Positions 30,029-39,020 of a stretch of DNA of 64,000 bases are shown here, piece after piece. The stretch spans positions 207,846 to 271,845 of the forward strand of contig CAUJDF010000091.1 in the NCBI GenBank assembly GCA_963169045.1, given 5' to 3'. The translations under genes and the position numbers were made by a program. The notes below the pieces were generated by a model. It saw only the letters and a list, made by a program, of their open reading frames with translations, was not told the origin of the DNA and searched no databases. The stretch is from Myxococcota bacterium (lineage in GTDB: Bacteria; Myxococcota_A; Bradymonadia; UBA7976; UBA1532). Position 1 is the stretch's first letter, and each line of letters begins with the position of its first letter.

Positions 30029-31863
30029 CGCGCGCCGGCTGCCTCCTCGCCGCCGTCCTCGCCACCGCGTGCGGCGGCACGCCCTCCCGGCCCGAATCGC
30101 CGCCGGCGGCGACGGCGCCGGCGTACGGCGCGGTCCCCGCCGCGGGCGCGCAGATCACGCTGCGTCCGGAGCGCGTGGCGCGTCTGTTCGCGCGGCTCGA
30201 CACCCTGTTGACCACCGAAGACGCGGGCACGCTCGGGCCGCTCGGCGTGTTGTGGAAGCAGCTGAGGCAGCGCGTCGCGGACCGCCTCGACGACCTCTTC
30301 GACGCACAGGGCGACGCGCTCACCGCCTGGGGCGTCGACGGCAGCGAGCCGATCGTCGTCACGGTGGCCGGCGTGCAAGGTCCCGATCGCGCTCGGGTCT
30401 TGCTGCGCGTGCTGCAGATCCTGGGCGGGGTCGCCGCCGAGGACGCCGACCCCGCCGCGGCGCAGGCGGCCCTCGACGCGGCGCTGCGCGATGCGCCGGG
30501 CGCGCTGTGGCACGTGCGCGCGCAGTTCACGCTGCGCGATCCCGGAGCGCTCGCCGGTGGGCTCACGCGCATGGCCGCCCGATCCGGCCTCGACGCGCAC
30601 ACCGCCGGCGAGCCGCCCCGGTCATGGCTGAGCGGCGCGACGCTGCCGCCCGACGCGATCTGGGTCGGGCACGATCCGGAGGCCGGCTGGTCGCTGCTCG
30701 CCCGTGCGCGGGGCGCGCAGGGCGTGGCCGACCTGGTCGTCCCCGCAGGACCGCGGACGCGCGTCGACGCGCAGCTGGCGGTCGCGCAGCGGGAGGGCGA
30801 GCCGTGGCTCGCGACGGGCGCCGAGGCGGCGACGCTGTCGCTGCGGCTCGGCGCCATGGCGCCGCTCGAGGCCGGCTTCACGGCCCATCTGGCGCTCGAC
30901 GCCGCGACGACCCTCGACGGGGCCGCACGCATCGAGCTCCTCACCGACGCCGCGCACGTCACCGCGGCGTGCGCGGGCCGGTGGCGTCAGCTCGACACCC
31001 TGGCGGACGAGGTCCGCCTCGCGGTGGACCTCGACGGCGATCGTCCGGCGGTCGTCGCCGCAGCGCGCCTCACCGGGGGCGGGGCAGGGGCGTGGTCGGC
31101 GGCGGTGACACCGCCGGTCGTCGGCGCGGCGGCCGCCGCGCTGCCCGCGGGCTTCACGGTGCGCCTCGACCGCGACCGGTTCACGACCGACGCCGGTCCG
31201 GGCCTGCCGGCATCGCTGCCCGCCTTCCTCGAGGAGATGTCCGCGTGCGGTCCGGCGCATCCGCTCCCGGCGCTGCTCGGCGCGCTGCTCGTGCTGCCGG
31301 CCTTCCTCGAGGTGGACGCGCTTCCATTGCCCACGCTCGGGTCCGGTCCGCTCGTCGAGCGGTCGCTGGCGGGCGCCGCCGGGCTGCTCCTGGGCTTCGG
31401 ACGGGACGAAGGCGACGCGGTGCCGTTCGTCGGTGCCGTCGCGGTGGCGCCGAGCGAGGCGGTCGTCCACAGCGCCGATCCGTTGGGCCCGGAGGGGACG
31501 CTGGAGATGACCCCGCTCGGTCCCCGCTGGACGCTGCCGGGACCCGGCCTCGCGCGCGGCTTCGCGCGGCAGACGCGGCCGGCCGGGCGGGAGGCGGTGC
31601 TGCTGGCCCTCGGCGAAGGCGCGCTCGAGCGCCTCGAGGCCTTGGTGGGCGAGGCGGCGACCACCGGCCCCGAGTTCCTCGACGCGTGGGCCGATCCCGA
31701 GGCGCTGGCCCGACAGCTCGAGGCGGCGGGACGGCCCGGCGCCGAAGCCGACGCGCTCGCCGTGGTCGGTCGCCGTCTCGGGCGCGTCCGCCTGCGCGGG
31801 CACGTCGAAGGCAGCCGCCTCACGTACCGCCTCGAACTTGATCGACCCGTGGGCGCGGAGTAG
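30025..31863 (+). CDS. Large lipoprotein, unknown function
   Basis: A 612-residue protein beginning LTRAGCLLAAVLATAC, a lipoprotein signal with its lipobox ATAC at residue 16. The body is Ala-rich with alternating alpha and beta segments and no recognised motif. Start TTG 30025 overlaps the preceding stop as TTGA and is the only position that includes the whole signal. It shares a transcript with the TIG-like surface protein, so an outer-membrane role is plausible. Confidence 0.65.
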   Translation: MTRAGCLLAAVLATACGGTPSRPESPPAATAPAYGAVPAAGAQITLRPERVARLFARLDTLLTTEDAGTLGPLGVLWKQLRQRVADRLDDLFDAQGDALTAWGVDGSEPIVVTVAGVQGPDRARVLLRVLQILGGVAAEDADPAAAQAALDAALRDAPGALWHVRAQFTLRDPGALAGGLTRMAARSGLDAHTAGEPPRSWLSGATLPPDAIWVGHDPEAGWSLLARARGAQGVADLVVPAGPRTRVDAQLAVAQREGEPWLATGAEAATLSLRLGAMAPLEAGFTAHLALDAATTLDGAARIELLTDAAHVTAACAGRWRQLDTLADEVRLAVDLDGDRPAVVAAARLTGGGAGAWSAAVTPPVVGAAAAALPAGFTVRLDRDRFTTDAGPGLPASLPAFLEEMSACGPAHPLPALLGALLVLPAFLEVDALPLPTLGSGPLVERSLAGAAGLLLGFGRDEGDAVPFVGAVAVAPSEAVVHSADPLGPEGTLEMTPLGPRWTLPGPGLARGFARQTRPAGREAVLLALGEGALERLEALVGEAATTGPEFLDAWADPEALARQLEAAGRPGAEADALAVVGRRLGRVRLRGHVEGSRLTYRLELDRPVGAE

Positions 31864-31896
31864 CGTCGGCCGGTCGTTCCGGGACAAGGGGACACG

Positions 31897-34137
31897 ATGC
31901 CCACCGACGCCGCCACACCGGCCCGGATCGTGGACGAGGCGGGGCTCCTCCTCCGCACGATCCGCGACGAGATCGCCGAGGGCCGCAAGCCGTACGCCAG
32001 CGACATCCGCCGACTGGTCGAGCGCAGCCTCAGCCTTCGTTACGCAGAATTCGTCCAGTTTCTCGAGCGTTACGGCTTCTTGAGCCTCGAGCGGCGCACC
32101 GATCTGCTGGCGCTCACCAAGGCCGGGCTCGAGGCGGCCGAGGGCCAGCGCGACCGCCTGCGCAGCCTCGAAGGTGACGCCGTCCACCACTTCGGCGAGC
32201 GACTCGCCGCGGTGGCCGCGCTGCCCGCCCAGGTGCGCGGCGTCCGCTTCGACAAGCGCTATCTGCGGTACGAGTGCATCGGCGCGGGCGGCATGGGCAC
32301 GGTGTGGCGCGGCCGCCTGTTGAGCATCGACCGGCCGGTGGCCATCAAGGTGCTGCACGGCATCTTCGAGTTCTACACCGCCGAGCAGCGAGACGAGATC
32401 CTGCGCCGCCTCGAGCTGGCGGTGCGGGACCACGCGCGGCTCGTGAACCCGTTCGTTCTCCAGTGTCTCGACCAGGACGTCGCCTCGGCGACGCCGTACT
32501 ACGTGATGGAGCTGGCGACCGGCGGCGACCTGCGCAAGCTCCTCGACGGCGGGCCGCTCCCGCCGGCGGTCGCCGTGCGGTACTTCGTCCAGATCGCGCT
32601 CGGCCTGCGCGCCGCCCACGCCGAGGGGCTGCTGCACCGCGATCTCAAGCCGGAGAACGTGCTGCTCGACGGCGCCGGCAACGTGAAGCTGAGCGACTTC
32701 GGCATCACGCGCGTCCTCGAGCGCGATGGCGGCGCCTTCCGGCAGGCCTACGTGGGCTTCGGATCCGTCGGTTACATGGCCCCCGAGCTCTTCCGGCCGG
32801 GGGTCGAGGTCACCGCCGCCGCCGACATCTACTCGCTGGGCATCTTGCTGTACGAGATGCTCGTCGGCGGACTGCCGGGGCGTCGCTCCCCGATGCCGAG
32901 CGCGCTCGTGAGCGGGCTGCCCGTCGAGATCGACGAGCTGTTCGACCGCATGACGCAGGACGACCCCGCGGGACGCCCCGCCGATCTCGACGCGGTGCTG
33001 ACGGCGCTCTGGACGTCCCGCGCGGTGGTCGATCTGCTCGACGCGCGGCAGGCGCCCTTCTTCGTCGAGTCCCCGGTGGCGCTGCCGGGGCTGCGCGCGC
33101 ACGAGGCGACGGGCGCGCCCGACGCCGCCCCACCGCCGGTCGCCGCCGAAGCGCCCCGCCCCCGGGCGGAGGCGGCGCCGCGCCTCGAGGCGAAGGCCCG
33201 CCCCGAGCCCCGCACGGCCGAGGCCGCACCCGAGCGGAAGGGAGGCGCCGCCCCCGCCGCGGAGATGGCGTCCCCGCCGGCCGCCGACGCGGCCCGCGCT
33301 GCGGCCGAGGGCCCGCCGACGCCGCCCGCGACCCCGCCGGCGACCGACGCGCCGCCGGCGGCCGACGCACGCCCGGCCGAAGGGCGGCCGGGGCGGACCG
33401 AGGCCGCGTCGCCTGCGCCCGAGCCGGCGCGAGCCGAGGCCGCGCCCGAGCCGGCGCGAGCCGAGGCCGCGCCCGAGCCGGCGCGAGCCGAAGCCGCGCC
33501 CGAGCCGGCGCGGCGGACCGAGGCCGCGCCGTCCGCGCCCGAGCCGCCGCGCCAGGCCGAGGCCGCCCCCGAACCGGCGTCGCGACCGCCCCAGCCCGCG
33601 CCGCGCGCCCCCGAGCCGCCGCGCCAGGCCGAGGCCGCCCCCGAACCGGCGTCGCGACCGCCCCAGCCCGCGCCGCGCGCCCTCGAGCTGCCCGCCGTCG
33701 CGCGCCCCGTCGAACCCTCGAGCGCCCCGCGCGCCGAGGCGCCGCCGCTCGCCCGCCCCGTCGACTCGGCCGCGCTCCTGCCCGAGGCGCCCGCGGTGCC
33801 CCGCGCCGTCGAGCTGCCGTTCGACGCGGACGAAGAAGAAGTCGACGAGGACGACGAAGAGTCCGCCGAGCTCCTCGACGACTCCCTCATCGACGATCCC
33901 GACCCGGCGCTCTTCGCCAGTCACGAAGCCGACGGGGGCATGCCCACCGGGGCGGCGCCCGACGAGGACTCCCTCGAGGTCGTCGACGTCGAGGACCTCG
34001 AGGTGGACGAAGAGGGTGGGGGCGGCGAGGAGAAGTTCCAGACGGCGGTCGTCGACACCCGCGGCCGCCCCCGCGACCCCGAGGCGCGCCGCCGCCTCGA
34101 CGAGCGGTTGAAGCGCCTGAAGAAGCCCGCCAAATGA
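31897..34137 (+). CDS. Hanks-type Ser/Thr protein kinase with repetitive acidic tail
   Basis: A 746-residue kinase. Residues 1-120 are a helical region specific to this protein. The kinase domain (about 125-385) has the Gly loop IGAGGMGTVWRG, the ATP-lysine K151 in VAIKVL, the catalytic loop HRDLKPEN with D249, SDFGI with D267, and MAPE. All catalytic residues are present, so it should be active. No transmembrane helix or PASTA domain is seen; it looks cytosolic. From about 400 the chain is Ala/Pro/Glu-rich with 9- and 24-residue tandem repeats, then a strongly acidic stretch (EEEVDEDDEESAELLDD). Its ATG follows AAGGGG. A strong terminator follows. Confidence 0.88.
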   Translation: MPTDAATPARIVDEAGLLLRTIRDEIAEGRKPYASDIRRLVERSLSLRYAEFVQFLERYGFLSLERRTDLLALTKAGLEAAEGQRDRLRSLEGDAVHHFGERLAAVAALPAQVRGVRFDKRYLRYECIGAGGMGTVWRGRLLSIDRPVAIKVLHGIFEFYTAEQRDEILRRLELAVRDHARLVNPFVLQCLDQDVASATPYYVMELATGGDLRKLLDGGPLPPAVAVRYFVQIALGLRAAHAEGLLHRDLKPENVLLDGAGNVKLSDFGITRVLERDGGAFRQAYVGFGSVGYMAPELFRPGVEVTAAADIYSLGILLYEMLVGGLPGRRSPMPSALVSGLPVEIDELFDRMTQDDPAGRPADLDAVLTALWTSRAVVDLLDARQAPFFVESPVALPGLRAHEATGAPDAAPPPVAAEAPRPRAEAAPRLEAKARPEPRTAEAAPERKGGAAPAAEMASPPAADAARAAAEGPPTPPATPPATDAPPAADARPAEGRPGRTEAASPAPEPARAEAAPEPARAEAAPEPARAEAAPEPARRTEAAPSAPEPPRQAEAAPEPASRPPQPAPRAPEPPRQAEAAPEPASRPPQPAPRALELPAVARPVEPSSAPRAEAPPLARPVDSAALLPEAPAVPRAVELPFDADEEEVDEDDEESAELLDDSLIDDPDPALFASHEADGGMPTGAAPDEDSLEVVDVEDLEVDEEGGGGEEKFQTAVVDTRGRPRDPEARRRLDERLKRLKKPAK
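33415..33513 (+). repeat. 27-bp in-frame tandem repeat (about 3.7 copies)
   Basis: Units at 33415, 33442, 33469 and 33496 encode the 9-residue motif APEPARAEA. The copies differ by single bases. They form part of the kinase linker. Confidence 0.9.
33541..33684 (+). repeat. 72-bp in-frame tandem repeat (two copies)
   Basis: Copies begin at 33541 and 33613 with a 72-base period and are almost identical over their length. They encode a 24-residue unit starting EPPRQAEAAPEPAS. The near-identity indicates a recent duplication in the kinase linker. Confidence 0.9.
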
Positions 34138-34138
34138 G

Positions 34139-34165
34139 AACGGCGCCCCGCGGGGCGCCGTTTCT
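34139..34165. terminator. Bidirectional intrinsic terminator
   Basis: A perfect palindrome of 20 bases (CGGCGCCCCG and its complement, 34141-34160) with flanking AA/TT. TTTCTT follows on the plus strand. It lies between the kinase gene and the convergent HEAT-protein gene and can serve both. Confidence 0.9.
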
Positions 34166-34188
34166 TCAGTCGATTCGCGGTGTTCCGT

Positions 34189-36495
34189 TCAGCCGCCCTT
34201 GAGCGTCGCGATGACCTTGCGCGCCTCGTCGGCCAGCGCCTGGTCCTTCTCCTTCTTCGCGTACTCCGTCAATGGGTCGATCGCCGCCTTGCTCTTGAGC
34301 TTGCGCAGGCCATCGAGCGCCGCGCGGCGTACCTCGGGGCTCGTGTCGTCGAGGCCGCTGGCCACCGGCTCCGCCGCCGAAGCGTCGCCCGTGTCGGCCA
34401 TCGCCAGGAGCGTCGCCGCGCGGATCCCGGCGACCGGATCCTGGAGCAGCGCCGCCATCGCGGTCACGGTGCGCGGATCCTTCACGAGCCGCAGCCCGTT
34501 CACGGCCTCGAGGCGCACGTCCGCGTCCTTGTCGAACAGGCGCTCGCTGAAGTACGACAGCAGCGGCTCGCGCTTCTCGACGACCTCGCCGATGCGCGCC
34601 AGCGCCCCCGTCGCCGCCCGACGCACCCGCACGTCGTCGTGGTTCAGGTTCTCGACGACCAGGTTCAGGGCCTCCTTCTCCTTGAGCAGGCCCAGCGAGC
34701 CCAGCGCGTTCGCCAGCAGCTCCGCGTCCTTCTCGGCGGCGTAACCCAGCAGGCTCTTGACCGACTCGGCGCCGGGGAAGGCCCGCATCGCCCGCGCCAC
34801 CGCGCGCTTGACCTCGAGGGCGCCATCGGCGGCGAGCTTCTGCACGTCGCCGCGCACCTCGTCGCCGGCGATCACCTCGAAGCTGCGCACCGCCGCGGCG
34901 CGAATGTTGGCGTCCTTGTCGCCGGCCAGCGACCGCAGGGGCTCGAGGACCTTCTTCGACGCCTTCTTCCCGTCGCGCTGGACGATCGCGCCGAGCGTCG
35001 ACACGGCGGAGCGGCGCAGCACGGCGTTCTTCTCCTTGGTGGCGTCGAGGACGAAGTCGGTGCTCTGCGCGGCGTAGATCGTGCGGATGGCGGTCAGCAC
35101 CGCGTCGCCCGAGTCGACGTCGGTCACGTCTGCCGCCGCCAGCAGCGGGAGCGCCGCCGGCTTGCCCAGGCGCGAGAGCGCCGCCGCCGCCGCCTTGCGC
35201 GTCGCCGGCTCGGCGTGCTTCAGCGCCTGGCCGAGCGTGGCGTAGGTCTCGCTCCCGTCATGCTGCGCCAGGGCCGTCGCCGCGCCGGCCGAGTCGTCGC
35301 CCTTGGCGTTGACGGCCATCCACCGCAGGCCCTGCTGCAGCGTCGCGGCGTCCTTGCCGGCGGCGAGCGCCTTGGCGATCTCGAGCTGGATCTCGGCGGC
35401 GAGCTTGCCGCCGAGCTGGGCCCCCAGGGCGCCGTGCTCGCCGCGCTTCTGCAGGCTGGCGATCGCCGCGGCGCGCACGCCGGCGTCCGCGTGTCCGAGC
35501 ACGCCGGCGAGCTGCTCGCCCGCCTCCTTGGCCTTGCTGTCGCCGAGGGCGGTCGCCGCGGCCGCCACGATGCCGGCGTCCTGGCTGCGCAGCGCGTGGT
35601 ACTGGGCCGCGGCGCTGAACGCCGGGTCCTTCGACGCGCTCAGCATGGCGGCGGCCTTGTCCTTGAGGGTCGCGTCGGGATCGCCGTCCATGACTGCGCG
35701 GACCGCGGCGTTGACCTTGGCGTTGTCGCGTCCGGCGAGCCCGGCCAGCGCCTCGCCCCGCAGCGCCGCGTCGGCGGACTTGAGCACCGGAAGCAGCCGG
35801 TCCTCGAGGTCGGTCAGCTTGAGCACTGGCGCGGCCTTCACCGCCGCCAGCGCCGGCGCGCCGCCCGACGCCACGACGCTCCACATCGCGTCGACCGCGG
35901 CCTTGTCGCCCTTCGTCAGGCGGTCGCGCGCGACGCCGCTCGGCAACAGGCTGCCGTCGGGCAGCTCCACGAGCGCCACGGGGTCGACCGCCGGCGGCAG
36001 CGCCTGCCACAGCGCCAGCTTCAGCACATAGGCCGCGTAGGGGACGTCGGCGCGTGTCCAGCCGTTCGGCGCCACCTTCGGGAACACCACCTTGCTGGCG
36101 CCGTTCTCGGTGAAGGTGTAGACCGTCTCGGCCATCACGATGGGGTTGTAGGCTTGCTTGGTCTCGTCGAGATAGACGTAGACCACGCCGGTCTTGTCGG
36201 CGTCGGGCTGGAACGCGAGCCGCGCGTCGCCATAGCTGTTGCGCTTCTCGGCGACGAGCTTCTTGAAGAGCTCGCGGACGCGGTCCTGGAAGCCGACGGG
36301 CGGGAGGCGCGTCGCCGACGGCACCAGGACGAACCGCTTGTCGCCGGTGCGCGACCACTTCTCGTAGCTGAAGAGGACCGTCGAGACCGTGCCGTCGTCG
36401 TCGCCCTCGGCCGCGCGGGCCGCGGCGGGCAGCAGCTGCCCGCCGAGCAGCAGGGACAACACCAGCAGGGACCGCGGGAGAGCCGTGCGCGTCAT
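34189..36495 (-). CDS. Exported HEAT-repeat protein
   Basis: A 768-residue protein with a signal peptide (LPRSLLVLSLLLGGQLLPAAARA). A first domain of about 150 residues contains YEKWSRTGDKRFVLVPSATR and YVYLDETKQAYNP. About 15 HEAT repeats follow (for example DADVRLEAVNGLRLVKDPRTV, SPEVRRAALDGLRKLKSKAAI). HEAT solenoids bind partner proteins; export places it in the periplasm or outside. ATG 36495 has AGGAG six bases upstream and a promoter-like pair before that. A function is not assignable. It shares the repeat type with the lipoprotein at 23749. Confidence 0.85.
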   Translation of the reverse strand: MTRTALPRSLLVLSLLLGGQLLPAAARAAEGDDDGTVSTVLFSYEKWSRTGDKRFVLVPSATRLPPVGFQDRVRELFKKLVAEKRNSYGDARLAFQPDADKTGVVYVYLDETKQAYNPIVMAETVYTFTENGASKVVFPKVAPNGWTRADVPYAAYVLKLALWQALPPAVDPVALVELPDGSLLPSGVARDRLTKGDKAAVDAMWSVVASGGAPALAAVKAAPVLKLTDLEDRLLPVLKSADAALRGEALAGLAGRDNAKVNAAVRAVMDGDPDATLKDKAAAMLSASKDPAFSAAAQYHALRSQDAGIVAAAATALGDSKAKEAGEQLAGVLGHADAGVRAAAIASLQKRGEHGALGAQLGGKLAAEIQLEIAKALAAGKDAATLQQGLRWMAVNAKGDDSAGAATALAQHDGSETYATLGQALKHAEPATRKAAAAALSRLGKPAALPLLAAADVTDVDSGDAVLTAIRTIYAAQSTDFVLDATKEKNAVLRRSAVSTLGAIVQRDGKKASKKVLEPLRSLAGDKDANIRAAAVRSFEVIAGDEVRGDVQKLAADGALEVKRAVARAMRAFPGAESVKSLLGYAAEKDAELLANALGSLGLLKEKEALNLVVENLNHDDVRVRRAATGALARIGEVVEKREPLLSYFSERLFDKDADVRLEAVNGLRLVKDPRTVTAMAALLQDPVAGIRAATLLAMADTGDASAAEPVASGLDDTSPEVRRAALDGLRKLKSKAAIDPLTEYAKKEKDQALADEARKVIATLKGG

Positions 36496-36536
36496 CGTCG
36501 CTCCTGTGCCCGAACCCCAGAGTTCGCGGGGACGGC

Positions 36537-36565
36537 AATGTATCCGCACAAGGTAGCGGGGGCAA
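36537..36565 (-). promoter_or_regulatory. Sigma70-like promoter for the HEAT gene
   Basis: On the minus strand this reads TTGCCC, 17 bases, TACATT, about 42 bases before the ATG. It falls in the 84-bp gap at 36496-36579 between divergent genes. Its -10 box covers an in-frame ATG of the neighbouring plus-strand gene at 36538, which argues against that start. Confidence 0.5.
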
Positions 36566-36579
36566 GCGACGCGTCGGAA

Positions 36580-37992
36580 GTGCAAGCGACTGCCCCACGC
36601 CGGGGGGGTATCCACCGCAAGTGGTTGATCCCCTTGGTGTTTCTGGTGGGCGCGTGCGCCGCGCCGCCCCGCAGGGAGACGCCAGCCGCCGATCCCGCGG
36701 CCGCCGCGTACCACGAGGCGCTGGGCCAGGTGACGCTCGCGACGGGCGACGTGCGCGGCGCGCTCGCGCTGCGGGCCGAGCGCGCCGCCGCCGCGGAGCG
36801 CGCCCCCACGCCGTCCAACTGCCGGCGCCTGCTCGAGGCCGCCGACCTGCTGGGCCGACACCGCGATCGCCTCGACGTGGCCTACGCCGACCTCGCCGCC
36901 CGCGCCGCGCCCTGGCCCCGCCGCGCGCGCGCCGCCGAGGTCGCCGCCGCCACGACCCGCGCCGCCGCGGCCGCCGATCGTGCCTGGCGCGCCGCCTGGG
37001 AGGCGCGCTGCGTCGGCCTGCCGCCCGTCGCCGAGCCCGAACCGGCGCCGCCGGCCCGCGTCCGCTCCCTCTGCGACGATCTGCGCCTCCACGGCCGCGC
37101 GGTGAACGTCATCGGACCCGCCTGGGCCGATCGCGCCCTGCGCCCGGCGGGCGGCCTGGCCGTCGCCCGCCGCCTCGCGCGCGAGCTCGAAGACGACCTC
37201 GACGTCCTCTTCGTCGTCCTCGACGGGCGCCGCCCCGAGGACGGCGGCCACCGATCCGGTGTCTACCTCGAGCGCGGCACCGCCGGGCTCGGCGCGCCGG
37301 CGCCCACGCCGCCCGAGGCGCTGCCGGGCTGGCGTCGCCTCCGGTCGGTCGTCGTCCTCGGCGGCGCCGACGGCCTGCGGCGCGGGCCGAGCCTGCGCGG
37401 GCTCGCGCTCGCCCACGCCGGCCGCCTGACCCTGCCCGGGTGCCTCCCCGGGCCCGGCGCGGGCTGGGGCTGGTCCGACATCGGGGGCCAGCTGGGCGGC
37501 GCGGCGCCGGGCAGCATCGAGGAGGTGGCCCCCGGGCGCTTCCGGCTGCGCGGCCTGCGCGGCGACCCGGGCCTCGTCGCCAACGGCGGCAACTCGGTGC
37601 CCTACGCGCCGCTCGAGCTCTACCTGATGGGCCTGCTGCCGCGGCAGGAGGTGCCGGCGGCGACGTTCCTCCGCCACCCGCGGCCCGAGGCCGACGGGCT
37701 CGTGGCCGCCGACGGCCTCTGCCGGCTCGACGCCGCCGCGCTGGCGGTCCGGTTCGGCGAGCGCCCGCTCGATCCCGACCCGTGGCGCGTGGGGGTGGCC
37801 GTCGTGTCCGACCGCCCGCTCGACAGCGCCGCGATGGCGCAATATCGCGCCGAGGCGATCGCGTTCACCGCCGAGGGGCCCGACGACGACCCCGCGCTGC
37901 TCAACTTCTTCGAGGCCACCGGCGGACGCGGCCGGCTGGCCTTGACGGCGCCGCGCCCGCGCCCCGGCGAGCGCTGCACGGAGGCACGATGA
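36580..37992 (+). CDS. Exported lipoprotein, possibly a degenerate peptidase
   Basis: A 470-residue lipoprotein from GTG 36580. It has a basic n-region (MQATAPRRGGIHRKW), a hydrophobic core and the lipobox LVGAC. The N-terminal third is helical and Ala/Arg-rich. The C-terminal half has a block VPYAPLELYLMGLLPRQEVP, which I recall from secreted myxobacterial peptidase-like proteins where an HExxH site lies upstream. In this protein the corresponding segment reads ALAHAGRLTL and has no HExxH, so activity is doubtful and the family link is tentative. An ATG at 36538 is an alternative start but lies in the divergent promoter. The globin gene overlaps its end by four bases (ATGA). Confidence 0.6.
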   Translation: MQATAPRRGGIHRKWLIPLVFLVGACAAPPRRETPAADPAAAAYHEALGQVTLATGDVRGALALRAERAAAAERAPTPSNCRRLLEAADLLGRHRDRLDVAYADLAARAAPWPRRARAAEVAAATTRAAAAADRAWRAAWEARCVGLPPVAEPEPAPPARVRSLCDDLRLHGRAVNVIGPAWADRALRPAGGLAVARRLARELEDDLDVLFVVLDGRRPEDGGHRSGVYLERGTAGLGAPAPTPPEALPGWRRLRSVVVLGGADGLRRGPSLRGLALAHAGRLTLPGCLPGPGAGWGWSDIGGQLGGAAPGSIEEVAPGRFRLRGLRGDPGLVANGGNSVPYAPLELYLMGLLPRQEVPAATFLRHPRPEADGLVAADGLCRLDAAALAVRFGERPLDPDPWRVGVAVVSDRPLDSAAMAQYRAEAIAFTAEGPDDDPALLNFFEATGGRGRLALTAPRPRPGERCTEAR

Positions 37993-38393
37993 CGCTCTAC
38001 GAACAGCTCGGCGGCGAGCCCGCCCTGCGCGCCATCCTCGAGGACTTCTACGACCGCGTCTTCTCGGACGTGATGATCGGCTACCTCTTCCGAGGCCAGG
38101 AGAAGGCGCGCCTCGTCCGGCTGGAGCTCGAGCACACGTCGAAGGTGCTCGGCGGCCCGCACGTCTACACGGGGCGGACGATGCAGAAGGCCCACGCTGC
38201 GCACCGCATCCTGCTCGGGCACTTTCGCCGGCGGAACAAGCTGCTCGAGGACGTGCTCGAGGCGCACGCGGTGCCGGCGCCCGTCCGCGAGGCGTGGCTG
38301 GCCCACGCGCGCGCGCTCGAGGCCGCCGTCGTCGGTCCCGTCCGACGCGGGGCGCACTGCGATCAGGACGAGGACCGCCGCCAGCGCGCTTGA
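37989..38393 (+). CDS. Truncated (group 1) hemoglobin
   Basis: A 134-residue globin beginning MTLYEQLGGEPALRAILEDFYDRV, the usual start of group 1 truncated hemoglobins. B-helix Phe-Tyr residues are present (DFYDRVF). The heme-binding core is seen in GGPHVYTGRTMQKAHAAH, with a His (AHAAH) as probable proximal ligand. Such globins bind O2 or NO and often protect against nitrosative stress. It is coupled to the preceding lipoprotein gene and upstream of a GMC oxidoreductase. Nearby siroheme nitrite/sulfite reductase genes make NO metabolism a plausible context, but that is inference. Confidence 0.87.
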   Translation: MTLYEQLGGEPALRAILEDFYDRVFSDVMIGYLFRGQEKARLVRLELEHTSKVLGGPHVYTGRTMQKAHAAHRILLGHFRRRNKLLEDVLEAHAVPAPVREAWLAHARALEAAVVGPVRRGAHCDQDEDRRQRA

Positions 38394-38421
38394 CGCGCGC
38401 GCCCGACCGGGCAAAAATACT
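38390..38421 (+). promoter_or_regulatory. Possible promoter before the helical protein/GMC pair
   Basis: TTGACG at 38390 overlaps the globin stop. An A-rich AATACT box ends at 38421 with a 20-base spacing, longer than ideal. It lies in the 61-bp gap before ATG 38455. Confidence 0.25.
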
Positions 38422-38454
38422 CGCGAGTCGGTTTTGTGGTTCGGGGGGTGGCCG

Positions 38455-39018
38455 ATGGGTCGGAACTTCTCCTTCAAGGGGCACACGCGGCGCATCGCGC
38501 GCGCCCTGGTCGACACGATGATGCCGCGCTGGCCCGAGCTCGAGGTCGACCTGACCGACCGCATCCTCGACGACGTCGAGGGGGTCGTGCGCGGCTTCCC
38601 GGCGGCGTTCCAGGTGGGCTACGTGGCCGGCCTGTGGGCGCTCGAGGCGGCGAGCCCGCTGCTCGGCGGCGGCCCGCAACCCTTCACGCGCTGCGATCTC
38701 GAGACGCGCGAGCGCCGCCTGCGCGCCTTGCAGGACTCGAAGGTCCCGCAGCTGCGCCAGGTGTTGCTGCTCTATGGCGTCTTCGTCACCGCCAGCGCCT
38801 ACGCGCAGCCCGAGGTCGAGGCCTTCCTCGGCGTGCCGCGGCGGGCCTGGCGCGACGCGCGGGCGCGGTTCAGGGAGCGCCTCGTCCAGATGGAGGCGAG
38901 CCGGCCCCTGCGGCCGGCGACGCCCGAGGCCCTCGGCAGCCACGGCGTGGCGCCGGCGGCGACGTACCTCGACGAAGGGACGCTCGCGGCCGAAGCGCTG
39001 CGCGCGATGGGGGAGTGA
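38455..39018 (+). CDS. Helical partner protein of the GMC oxidoreductase
   Basis: A 187-residue mostly helical protein (HTRRIARALVDTMMPRW, RERRLRALQDSKVPQLRQ) with one hydrophobic stretch (QVLLLYGVFVTASAYA). ATG 38455 follows GGGGGG and begins MGRNFSFKG. It is two bases upstream of the GMC oxidoreductase on the same transcript. The early helix resembles the small subunit of membrane-bound GMC dehydrogenases (gluconate-dehydrogenase subunit 3 style), in which a helical protein partners the flavoprotein. This is inferred from gene order and a weak motif. Confidence 0.6.
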   Translation: MGRNFSFKGHTRRIARALVDTMMPRWPELEVDLTDRILDDVEGVVRGFPAAFQVGYVAGLWALEAASPLLGGGPQPFTRCDLETRERRLRALQDSKVPQLRQVLLLYGVFVTASAYAQPEVEAFLGVPRRAWRDARARFRERLVQMEASRPLRPATPEALGSHGVAPAATYLDEGTLAAEALRAMGE

Positions 39019-39020
39019 CG

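Noticed and set aside
33415..33684. Possible CRISPR-like repeats
   Set aside because: Units are contiguous, in frame and coding, with no spacers.
36538..36579. ATG 36538 as start of the lipoprotein
   Set aside because: It falls inside the divergent promoter's -10 box and gives an overlong n-region before the lipobox; not excluded completely.
34189..38943. A minus-strand open frame of 1584 codons spanning the HEAT-protein gene and the region upstream
   Set aside because: Only the part from ATG 36495 has a signal peptide, a Shine-Dalgarno sequence and homology; the rest is antisense to the lipoprotein and globin genes and reflects high GC.
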